This document shows, piece after piece, positions 56,294-63,431 of a stretch of DNA of 64,000 nucleotides. This DNA is from Inhella gelatinilytica (GTDB lineage: Bacteria > Pseudomonadota > Gammaproteobacteria > Burkholderiales > Burkholderiaceae_C), in NCBI RefSeq assembly GCF_016093295.1, contig NZ_JAEDAL010000008.1:62001-126000 (forward strand), read 5' to 3'. A program made the translations under genes and the position numbers. Numbering within the stretch: position 1 is the first letter of the stretch; every line of letters begins with the position of its first letter. Below the pieces are notes generated by a model. The model made no database searches, had not been told where the DNA came from, and was given only the letters and a program-made list of their open reading frames with translations.

Positions 56294-56522
56294 GGAGCAC
56301 TCCCCCATTAGCCATGGGCAGACCAATCGCCCCCTCATTCGAGGCAACGCACATATCGCGCTCGATGGTCTCCCACACGAAGAGGATCTTCCTCCCCCCG
56401 AACGGCCGCACGTAATGCGTCCCTTCGATCAGCACGCTGTCCTTCAGGCGTTCACGGATCGTGCGCGCGTCGTACTTGATGCGAGCCGATAGCTCGTCGG
56501 TGGTGAGATAGGTTGCGCTCAT
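56286..56522 (-). CDS. xis: Excisionase-like DNA-binding protein
   Basis: 78 residues. LTTDELSARIKYDARTIRER is a helix-turn-helix of the MerR/excisionase type, followed by RPFGGRKILFVWETIER as the wing. It overlaps the integrase start by 8 bases, so both are coexpressed. Such proteins bend DNA and push the recombinase toward excision. The promoter lies upstream at 56581-56608. Confidence 0.8.
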   Translation of the reverse strand: MSATYLTTDELSARIKYDARTIRERLKDSVLIEGTHYVRPFGGRKILFVWETIERDMCVASNEGAIGLPMANGGVLHG

Positions 56523-56544
56523 TGCAATCTCCTGTCGAGTAAAC

Positions 56545-56632
56545 TCATCAAAAGGCGCGAATACGCCTCACTTGATGATCAGAATAATCGACGCCTGACG
56601 CTTGTCAAGCACTTTTGTGGAGTTTTCTCCAC
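56545..56632 (-). promoter_or_regulatory. Xis-int promoter with two operator-like palindromes
   Basis: On the minus strand TTGACA (plus 56603-56608) and TATTCT (plus 56581-56586) are separated by 16 bases, a good sigma-70 promoter for xis and int. A nested palindrome, TCATCAA..GGCG...CGCC..TTGATGA (56545-56578), covers the transcription start. A perfect GTGGAGTTTTCTCCAC (56617-56632) sits between this promoter and the divergent Xre gene. Both are likely repressor sites. Confidence 0.72.
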
Positions 56633-56654
56633 GTTTGAGCACAAAGAGTAACCA

Positions 56655-56897
56655 GTGATTCGCTTTAAGTTGGCCGAACAACTCGAGAAGAAGCAGTTCC
56701 GCGACTCTCGTCGGATCACTATGCAAGAGATCTCCGAGGCGACCGAGATCAACCGATCGACACTGTCAAAGATCTTGAACCAGAAGGGCTACAGCACCGG
56801 GACCGATGTGCTCGACCGGTTGTGCACCTATTTCAGATGCACGATTGGAGATCTGGTCGAGCACCTCCCCGAGGATCAAGGAGCGTCGCCCGACTAG
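56655..56897 (+). CDS. Xre-family repressor, divergent from xis-int
   Basis: 80 residues from the GTG at 56655. A Cro/cI-type helix-turn-helix (MQEISEATEINRSTLSKILN, about 23-42) covers most of the protein. C-terminal part DLVEHLPEDQG. It resembles small HTH_26-type regulators. Divergent position over the GTGGAGTTTTCTCCAC palindrome makes it the likely controller of excision genes. Confidence 0.8.
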   Translation: MIRFKLAEQLEKKQFRDSRRITMQEISEATEINRSTLSKILNQKGYSTGTDVLDRLCTYFRCTIGDLVEHLPEDQGASPD

Positions 56898-57110
56898 TCC
56901 AGGTAGGTGAGAAATCGGAATTGGAGCGCCTAGGTCGGCTTGGCAGCGTCTCCGGTCCTTCGCCCGCCACCGCCGAACTCTCGCTTTCGGAAAGCTACCA
57001 GTCACTCTGGGCAATCACACACTCGGCACTTCTGATGCAACAAGGATCGGCGGCGTTGGCCGACTGATGCGTCAGCCTGAGCATGTAAGCTAGTTTCGTC
57101 GGAACTACGG

Positions 57111-57701
57111 GTGAGCATCATTACCACGACCAGCTTGACGTTCGACGTGAAGACCTCCGATCGCCTGATATGGCAAGGCCAAGTGGTCATGTCTCGGTCG
57201 GAAGCGCCTTATTTTCGTGAACTTTTTAGCTGTGTCGCACAGGTAGTGCGCCCAACGCGCGTGCTGGAAATCGGGTTTGGACTCGGCATCTCTGCAGGCT
57301 TAATCCAACAGCATCTTCGCCCTATCGAGCACCACATTGCAGAGATCGACACAGGCATCTATGGTGACCTTGTGCAATTCGCAGTTCAGCATCCAGGGGT
57401 GCAGCCTTGCCTCGGCGACTGGCGGACAGCGGCTCTGGCAGCACCCTTCGACTTGGTCTTTTATGACCCCTTCGATTTCACGGATGCTCCCGACGACGTC
57501 GGGATGGAGGCGCAGTTGCTGCGCCGCCTTGTAGGCATTGATGGCGTGCTCTGCCACCCCCATTTCGGCGATGGTCCGACGCGCGAGTTACCCGGTTTTC
57601 GTACCGTGGTCCTCAGTCGCTTCCCGGTCCCTCACATTGAGATGGCCGATGGAACGCAGTGCGAGCACGCTGCCGCCTTACTCTGCTACCCGCAGTCATA
57701 A
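57111..57701 (+). CDS. Small class I methyltransferase-like protein
   Basis: 196 residues from the GTG at 57111. VLEIGFGLGISAGLIQQH is the SAM-binding loop, IAEID the strand-2 acidic end, and FDLVFYDPFDF the motif IV region, similar to small-molecule methyltransferases of the guanidinoacetate N-methyltransferase group. The substrate is not known. It is convergent with the RiPP operon, 106 bases from its end. A role in peptide methylation is possible but it is not in the operon. Confidence 0.72.
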   Translation: MSIITTTSLTFDVKTSDRLIWQGQVVMSRSEAPYFRELFSCVAQVVRPTRVLEIGFGLGISAGLIQQHLRPIEHHIAEIDTGIYGDLVQFAVQHPGVQPCLGDWRTAALAAPFDLVFYDPFDFTDAPDDVGMEAQLLRRLVGIDGVLCHPHFGDGPTRELPGFRTVVLSRFPVPHIEMADGTQCEHAAALLCYPQS

Positions 57702-57807
57702 GGTGGACCTTGCTGCAGCAATGCGGCGAGAGGCCCGCGCTCATCGTCAGCCAACTTGAGCAGCAGCGACCGCAACAAACGAGGTGACGTGGCGACGGAG
57801 CTGGTTC

Positions 57808-58722
57808 TCACCCTATGCGCGAGCGCAGCCAGGCCTTGAGGGAAGCTGGGCTGCTTCTCGACCGCCGCAGGCAGCAGAGCGAAGAGCGCCAATTGATGCC
57901 TCTGCCTGGAGCGAATGAGGCGGTCAGACCAGGCCAGCGGTCCGGCGACATCAAGAAGGAATCGGCTTGGTCCTGTGCACCGCTGGCATTCATCCATTCG
58001 CTCTGTCGGGGAAAGCCTGAACAAGTGAAGTAGCCAGGCGCCTGCGTCCTGAGTCGGCGGCGAGAGGGCAGTGCAACGGCGGCCTCCACTCTGGTGCGCG
58101 AGACTGTGGCGCAACGCTTGGCACGCAGATAGAGCCTTCTCGTCTCAGTCGAGATTGGAATGACGCGATCGTCAAGGTCATCCTGATGTTCCCCCCACGC
58201 TAGATAGTCTGCCAGGAGGAACGCACACTCCTTGTCATCGACGACGACCTGGTCTTCCTCCGAGGCGAACCATTTCCCCATCTCGCTGTCGACCTCTCGG
58301 CACAGCTTCGCTAAGCCGGGAAAATCGAGGTTGGAATCCCGACCTGTCACCGCGTTCGCTTCCAGCAACTGGCCGCGAACACCGCCGGGGGCATCGCGCA
58401 TGGTCGCGACATAACCGAGCAGATAGATTGTGTCAGCATCCGCTTGGAGGACCAGCACAAGCTCGTCGCGGAGTTGCTCGTGTTGGGCCTGCGCGCGGAC
58501 TGCCGCCATCCCAGCCCGTCGTGCAGAGACATAGCCTCGCCGAACTTCACGAGCGACCAGCACGCACCCAGGAGACGAGGACCGCTGGATATCGGCCAGG
58601 ACCAAGCGCCAGCAAGGCTCGGCGCCGTCACGGAAGCCGAGCGACCTGCACATTGCCTCAATGCAACCCGCTTCGTTCAAGCAGGGGATGACGATGAATG
58701 CCTCATTGGTCGGTACGATCAC
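57808..58722 (-). CDS. GT2-like glycosyltransferase, last gene of the RiPP operon
   Basis: 304 residues from the GTG at 58722. FIVIPCLNEAGCIEAMCRSL is a classic GT-A family 2 start and LVLQADADTIYLLG holds a DxD-like site. The C-terminal third is Arg-rich. The start overlaps the GNAT stop (GTGA), so translation is coupled. It could attach a sugar to the modified peptide or to a precursor molecule, the first for its position and the second as the alternative. No membrane helix is visible, so it acts in the cytoplasm. Confidence 0.75.
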   Translation of the reverse strand: MIVPTNEAFIVIPCLNEAGCIEAMCRSLGFRDGAEPCWRLVLADIQRSSSPGCVLVAREVRRGYVSARRAGMAAVRAQAQHEQLRDELVLVLQADADTIYLLGYVATMRDAPGGVRGQLLEANAVTGRDSNLDFPGLAKLCREVDSEMGKWFASEEDQVVVDDKECAFLLADYLAWGEHQDDLDDRVIPISTETRRLYLRAKRCATVSRTRVEAAVALPSRRRLRTQAPGYFTCSGFPRQSEWMNASGAQDQADSFLMSPDRWPGLTASFAPGRGINWRSSLCCLRRSRSSPASLKAWLRSRIG

Positions 58723-59201
58723 GCAGCGGGCGGTACCGTAGCTCGTCTCCAGCGGAGGATTAGCTGCTTGAATCCTGGTGGCGTGCAGTCTGTGAATCCA
58801 GCCGCCTCGGCAGCTCGCCGAGAGGCGACGTTGGACCGACGCATGTGGGCGTAAATGGTTTCGTGGGCGCTCGACTGGCAGGCCTTCGCATACCCAATGC
58901 GGCCAATGCCGCGCCCCTGACTCTTGATGTTGAGATAGATCTGCAGTGATGCATGGCACCCAAGCGGGGGCTCGTCAATCACGTTGATATAGACCTCACC
59001 GGCCCGCCCGCCCCCAACCTCGATGCGCCACTTTTCGCCGCCCGGGCCCTTGCCCTTGCCGGGCGTGCCCGGGACGGGGATCAGAAGTACATCGCTAGCC
59101 GAAACCCTGGGCTCATTGGTGCGCGGCTTCACGGGTCGCGGCTTGGGCGTATCTCGGGCCGAGCGCTTGCGCTTGGGCGTAGTCGTAGTGCGAACCATCA
59201 C
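58719..59201 (-). CDS. GNAT-family acetyltransferase of the RiPP operon
   Basis: 160 residues. A basic, proline-rich N-terminal tail of about 40 residues precedes the GNAT fold. KSQGRGIGRIGY is the acetyl-CoA loop and RRSNVASRRAAEAAGF the conserved helix. GNATs transfer acetyl to amines, so the target could be the peptide N-terminus or the ornithine delta-amine made by the arginase-like protein (inference). It starts 4 bases inside the arginase-like gene and is coupled to the GT2 gene. Confidence 0.78.
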   Translation of the reverse strand: MMVRTTTTPKRKRSARDTPKPRPVKPRTNEPRVSASDVLLIPVPGTPGKGKGPGGEKWRIEVGGGRAGEVYINVIDEPPLGCHASLQIYLNIKSQGRGIGRIGYAKACQSSAHETIYAHMRRSNVASRRAAEAAGFTDCTPPGFKQLILRWRRATVPPAA

Positions 59202-60175
59202 AGGATGCGCGCCAACTCGGCCCGCAAACGAAGGTCAACAGGCTCCCAATATTCACCGGGGAAGAAGCCCGGGGAGTACGCAATGGCGACGTCCTCGATG
59301 ATCGCCTTCGAGGACGCAAGGGCCTTCACGAGTTCATCGACCTTTATGTACATCGCATGCAGGTCTGGATCGAGCCGAGGACTGCGCTCCGTCCAGGCCG
59401 AATCGCCGTCGTACCGGTTGTTGAAATAGTCCATGTCGATGTGCACCAGGGCTGAAAGCCCTTCGATGCCATCAGTCCAGCTCTGCGCGTCGTAGGTGCC
59501 GAGATATTTCCCTGAGCCGCCGGCCGCATCTACAAGATCGACAGCAGGCCGCCTCGCGACTGGATCAAGCAGGGTGTCGGCAACCAATCCGAGGCTGTAC
59601 GCTCGTCGCACCTCAGCCGTCATCTTCGGTGGCTGGCATAGATGCCGGACCTCGGTTCCCGGGAATTGCCACAGAAACGGCGTCATGAAACTTCCCATGC
59701 CGATGGCGCCGCTTTCGATCGCTCGAATCACAGTCGCTGGTTTATCCAGCTTCACGACGTCATGTGTGATGGCGTCGACCAACTTGCCATTGATGAGGTG
59801 CAACCGAGGCGATCCCAGGTCGCGGTGGTCGTCAACGTGCATGATGACAGTTCGCTCCAGGCCGCCGCGCTGTTTGCGTGCCAGCCATTCAGACCAGCTC
59901 AGCAGCGTCCACTGGTCGTACAACGACGTCGTGATGCTGCCTTCGCGCCAGCGTGCTGCCCACATGGAGCCCAGAGTGACTCCTCGACCCCACCACCTCA
60001 GGCCAGCATCCAACGCGGGATCGACATGGCGATCAGCCGCGCTTGGCCAATGCAGCTGGAGATCGATGCTCTCACCGGATTGTTTGACAACCGCATCCTT
60101 GTCGCAGAAGTAGTCACGCAGGAATGCGTGCCAGAGGGCAGTATCTTGTGGGAGCCGGGCTCTGGGGACTCGCAC
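59198..60175 (-). CDS. Arginase-like (UPF0489-type) protein, candidate peptide arginase
   Basis: 325 residues. IMHVDDHRDLG (His113, Asp115/116, His117, Asp119) and VHIDMDYFNN (His245, Asp247, Asp249) resemble the metal-binding DAHxD and DxD motifs of arginases. IAYSPGFFPGEYW supplies further conserved residues. Peptide arginases known from RiPP pathways belong to the UPF0489 group and turn Arg into ornithine. The precursor has three Arg in its last nine residues. The call combines motifs and operon. It starts 3 bases after the maturase. Confidence 0.78.
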   Translation of the reverse strand: MRVPRARLPQDTALWHAFLRDYFCDKDAVVKQSGESIDLQLHWPSAADRHVDPALDAGLRWWGRGVTLGSMWAARWREGSITTSLYDQWTLLSWSEWLARKQRGGLERTVIMHVDDHRDLGSPRLHLINGKLVDAITHDVVKLDKPATVIRAIESGAIGMGSFMTPFLWQFPGTEVRHLCQPPKMTAEVRRAYSLGLVADTLLDPVARRPAVDLVDAAGGSGKYLGTYDAQSWTDGIEGLSALVHIDMDYFNNRYDGDSAWTERSPRLDPDLHAMYIKVDELVKALASSKAIIEDVAIAYSPGFFPGEYWEPVDLRLRAELARIL

Positions 60176-60178
60176 GGA

Positions 60179-62326
60179 CTACTCCTGCGCCGCAGTTTCC
60201 AAGACGGCTGCGAGGGAGCGGCCGGTGCTGGTCAGCGGACAAGTAGCCAGCGTCTTGAACGCATCCCTCAGACGTGCGTCCGTATCCATCACTTGATTCT
60301 GGGCCCGCCTGTTGAGCCGATCCAGGTCAAGCGATTGGACGTATTTCCAGAAACGGCGGAGCTCGACGAAGACAAAGATCGCGTGGAAGAGGCCTGACGG
60401 TGGTCGCAGGTCTTGTCGCCACGGTGAGACGACCTTCTGTGCGGTCGGCACGGCAACCGGCGCGACTCGCTCGAGCAGGTAGAGCTTTTGATGGCGGTAC
60501 TCGTGGAGGAGAGAGTCGGCCAAGTCATAGGCATCGATCAGTCCGCCGCGTTGCACCACGGAGACATAGAGCGCGCCGGGCACTGCGTTGTCACTGAAAG
60601 ACACGATCTTGTCCGGATCAGCCGCAGGGTCCCGGATGAACTGGACGGCGCGGCAGATCATTCGCAACTCGTGCGCGAGCGCCGGGCGCCACGCTTGCAG
60701 AATCCCAAGCGCTTCGTGTAACAGCGGCAGCGCGCCCCGCATCACATCAGGACTTTCAAAATGGATCGCGCCGCCGAATGGCCGGCGGAGCCAGGGGTCC
60801 GCCGCGTGGACCACGGGCGACGGTTCTGGCGAGCCGTGAAGCGTTCCCAATAGCCATTGGGCGTAGGGTGCGTCGAGTTCAAGCACGCTGCCATCAACGG
60901 CAGCAAGGGTGCGCCCGCTTTCCTTTGCCAATAGAGCGTTGCTCCAGGCGACTGCGCCCGGACTCTGCGCGAGGGAATCAATAGCGTTAGGAGTCGCAAG
61001 CAGCACCCGGGCGGCAGCTGTTCCTTCGGACTGGTCGTTGCAGTTAACGAGGAAAAGCAGGGCGTTTCGCAGCGCTGTCGCCTGGGCCGCTGTGGCGTCG
61101 GCCCACAGCGCCGCAACTGATCCGTGTGAGGTTTCAGCGCACTCAAATTCGCGTAGCTCGCCTGCGTAGCCGACTGCAGCGCCATTGGGCGCAGGTACCA
61201 CGAGCGACGCAGCAACGCGCGAGTGCACGTGCTGAATCAGCGCGCGCATCTCTTTGCAGTAGACCGTCGGGTTCTTGAAACCGTTCACACCAAATCGGTG
61301 TGGGACTGACCCGCCGCCACACACGTCGACCACGTCGCAGTTCCGGCAGGTGTGGCACAGGCCTTCCTTCGAGAGGAGTGCCCGATGTGCAGCCAGGGCA
61401 GGTGAGGCGGCCACATCGGCAATGGGCGTGTCGCTGACCGTGCCGTGAAGCCGGGTCGCGCCCTGCGATACCACCTTCAGCACATCGAGATCATGGTAGG
61501 AGCCGTCCGTCTCGACGGTAATGAGGCTCACATCGCCAAAGCCAAACGCATCAGTCTGCGACGGCATGCCCGCCACGGCGTCCAGCAGGGCCTCGAAAGT
61601 GCGAACCTCCAACGTCGGGTATTCATCGAACCAAAGATCAAAGGCCTCGATAAGCCACTTCTCGTACAGATCGGGGCGCTCGAACCGTCCCGGCGGCGGG
61701 CGTTGGTGGTGAGCATCTGGCAACAGGAAGTCCAGGCGGGGAACTTGCTGCTCGCTGAAAAACTCAAGCAACCGCCGCGGGGGGATACGCGGGTCGATGA
61801 CTGCTATCACGCCAGCAAACGCATCAGGCGCGCTTCGAAGCAGTTGAAGGGCCCGATACGTCTGATCAAAACTTGAACGACCCCGCCGGGATGTGCGGTG
61901 AAGGTCATTGGCTTCCTTCGGGCCATCCAGGCTCAGCGAAATACCGATGCCTGCTCTTGAGAGCTCCTCCAGCGCCTCTGGCGTCAGCAGCAGACCGTTG
62001 GTCTGAAGGCCGATATCGAGTTGCGCGCTGACTCCCACCGCATCGCGGAGCTGGGCGGCAAAAGCAACCAGCTCCGTGACGCCCATGAGCAATGGCTCGC
62101 CCCCGTGAAGCACAACCACACAGCGCTGCAAGCCGGCATCCGCCACATAGCACGCCAGTCGTGTCGCAAAAGCCTCACGATTATGTGGCGACAGCAGCCG
62201 TGGCATCGACAGCCAGGTTTGGTCGGCATGGTGGTAGACGTAGCAGTAATCGCAATCCAGATTGCACCTGGACGCGACCTTGACCAAGAACGAGGTCAGT
62301 CGGACCCCGCTAGTCCACACAGCCAC
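60179..62326 (-). CDS. Radical SAM/SPASM peptide maturase fused to an HExxH hydroxylase domain
   Basis: 715 residues from the GTG at 62326, one base inside the precursor stop. The N-terminal half has the radical SAM cluster CNLDCDYC (Cys21, 25, 28) and a SPASM auxiliary-cluster region (CHTCRNCDVVDVCGGG and VYCKEM), like FxsB-type cyclophane-forming maturases. Residues about 400-715 form a second domain with LLHEYRHQK (His608-His612) and a later His near 648, as in aKG-HExxH-type peptide beta-hydroxylases. One polypeptide may therefore crosslink aromatic or His side chains and hydroxylate the same peptide. In many pathways these are separate genes. Confidence 0.88.
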   Translation of the reverse strand: MAVWTSGVRLTSFLVKVASRCNLDCDYCYVYHHADQTWLSMPRLLSPHNREAFATRLACYVADAGLQRCVVVLHGGEPLLMGVTELVAFAAQLRDAVGVSAQLDIGLQTNGLLLTPEALEELSRAGIGISLSLDGPKEANDLHRTSRRGRSSFDQTYRALQLLRSAPDAFAGVIAVIDPRIPPRRLLEFFSEQQVPRLDFLLPDAHHQRPPPGRFERPDLYEKWLIEAFDLWFDEYPTLEVRTFEALLDAVAGMPSQTDAFGFGDVSLITVETDGSYHDLDVLKVVSQGATRLHGTVSDTPIADVAASPALAAHRALLSKEGLCHTCRNCDVVDVCGGGSVPHRFGVNGFKNPTVYCKEMRALIQHVHSRVAASLVVPAPNGAAVGYAGELREFECAETSHGSVAALWADATAAQATALRNALLFLVNCNDQSEGTAAARVLLATPNAIDSLAQSPGAVAWSNALLAKESGRTLAAVDGSVLELDAPYAQWLLGTLHGSPEPSPVVHAADPWLRRPFGGAIHFESPDVMRGALPLLHEALGILQAWRPALAHELRMICRAVQFIRDPAADPDKIVSFSDNAVPGALYVSVVQRGGLIDAYDLADSLLHEYRHQKLYLLERVAPVAVPTAQKVVSPWRQDLRPPSGLFHAIFVFVELRRFWKYVQSLDLDRLNRRAQNQVMDTDARLRDAFKTLATCPLTSTGRSLAAVLETAAQE

Positions 62327-62520
62327 TACGAGCGGTTATGTCGATGGTGCATCCGGTCGTAGCTCGTGATGACCTCGCTTGCGTCAGTGACCTTCAGGAT
62401 CCGGGTCTGGAGGCGCTGCATTGCAGGATTGGCGTGTTGGCCACGCGCAATGGCATCGCGTACCTCGCTGCGTTGCTCCAGATCTTCTCGCTGCGGTTGC
62501 TGCGTCGTGTTCGAAAGCAT
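62326..62520 (-). CDS. RiPP precursor peptide with His/Arg/Tyr-rich core
   Basis: 64 residues. A leader rich in Glu, Gln and Arg is followed by VTDASEVITSYDRMHHRHNR ending in Ser. The tail contains one Tyr, three His, three Arg, an Asp and an Asn, i.e. substrates for cyclophane formation, arginase and beta-hydroxylation. The ATG at 62520 has AAAGGAG seven bases away inside a hairpin. No double-Gly or other leader-cleavage motif is plain. The core boundary is inferred. Confidence 0.8.
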   Translation of the reverse strand: MLSNTTQQPQREDLEQRSEVRDAIARGQHANPAMQRLQTRILKVTDASEVITSYDRMHHRHNRS

Positions 62521-62522
62521 GA

Positions 62523-62543
62523 GTCAACTCTCCTTTAGTTGAC
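62523..62543 (-). promoter_or_regulatory. Hairpin with the Shine-Dalgarno in its loop, before the precursor
   Basis: On the minus strand GTCAACT-AAAGGAG-AGTTGAC is a perfect 7-bp stem with a 7-nt loop that is the ribosome-binding site. The ATG follows two bases after the stem. It may control translation of the precursor or be an operator. The stem has no GC-rich core and would melt easily. Confidence 0.72.
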
Positions 62544-62746
62544 AATGGTAAGGCCTGTAACGGCCCCACGCAATGAACAGCCAGAGCGCCGTCGGCACTG
62601 GTGCAAGCCGCGCCGGCAGTCTCGCTAGCAACGTTGACGGACCTGGCGGCTGCCCCTTCGAGCCGGGTGCACCCTCACGCTGGCAACGGTCTGGCTTTCC
62701 ATCGGAATGTGGGCATTGTTTATCCGGGGGTGTACGACGACGTCAA

Positions 62747-63061
62747 TCACTGCGACCAAGTAGCGCTGACGACGTGACGGTGTCGTCCTTTGCTCGCGTA
62801 TTGCCTGCCTCCGGGCCGAGACGGAGTCACTGATCCTTGGCCAGCCTGGTACCGGGCCAGCGCCATCGCGACCCAGACAAGCGCTGCAGTGGGTCGAGCC
62901 ATCAACAGAGCTAGCAACGACAGGAGCACCGAGACATCGGCACCGGCGATATGCGAACCTGACCCCACCCGAATAGCCACAGCTTTGCAATAGGTTTCGG
63001 AAACTCGTTTCGGTGCAGGTGGCCAAGCCGCGCCGCACAAAAGGCATTGATCTCGTCTCAT
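62747..63061 (-). CDS. Weak candidate small gene between the RiPP operon and tRNA
   Basis: An open frame of 104 residues with a Cys pair at the start (CLLCG) and a hydrophobic stretch (VLLSLLALLMARPTAALVWV). No Shine-Dalgarno, no family. Apart from this, the 797 bases between precursor and tRNA show no gene. It may be a chance frame or a decayed gene. Confidence 0.25.
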   Translation of the reverse strand: MRRDQCLLCGAAWPPAPKRVSETYCKAVAIRVGSGSHIAGADVSVLLSLLALLMARPTAALVWVAMALARYQAGQGSVTPSRPGGRQYASKGRHRHVVSATWSQ

Positions 63062-63263
63062 CGGGCTTGTCGAAGATGGCTTTTGAGTCCCCAGCAGTCA
63101 TCTGAGCTTCAACCATCGAGGGCACCAACCAGCCTAAAGCTGACTGGCATCAGCTATGGCCTGATCGCATGCCGCCACATGAACCCAATAGTCATTCTGC
63201 ACAGTCAACGATCTTGTGACGACACAGACCTCGTCACAAATCCCGTCACAAGGGCCGAAAAGC

Positions 63264-63288
63264 ACAAAGCCCGCACTTGGCGGGCTTT
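63264..63288 (-). terminator. Rho-independent-like hairpin after tRNA-fMet
   Basis: AAAGCCCGC (63265-63273), a 5-nt loop and GCGGGCTTT (63279-63287) form a GC-rich stem, with A/T tracts on both sides. It lies 30 bases past the tRNA 3' end in the tRNA direction and is the likely terminator. Confidence 0.7.
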
Positions 63289-63317
63289 GTTAAGTCCTTG
63301 TGGGGACTCAAGTTTCT

Positions 63318-63394
<77 letters not shown>

Positions 63395-63431
63395 ACAGAG
63401 ACTGTGACTATAGCATGGATTTCTACGCTGT

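Noticed and set aside
54971..56311. 413-codon plus-strand frame over the integrase
   Set aside because: Shadow of the integrase, whose catalytic motifs are on the minus strand.
62625..63128. 167-codon minus-strand frame between the RiPP operon and tRNA
   Set aside because: Irregular composition, no Shine-Dalgarno and no motif. Overlaps another weak frame kept only at low confidence.
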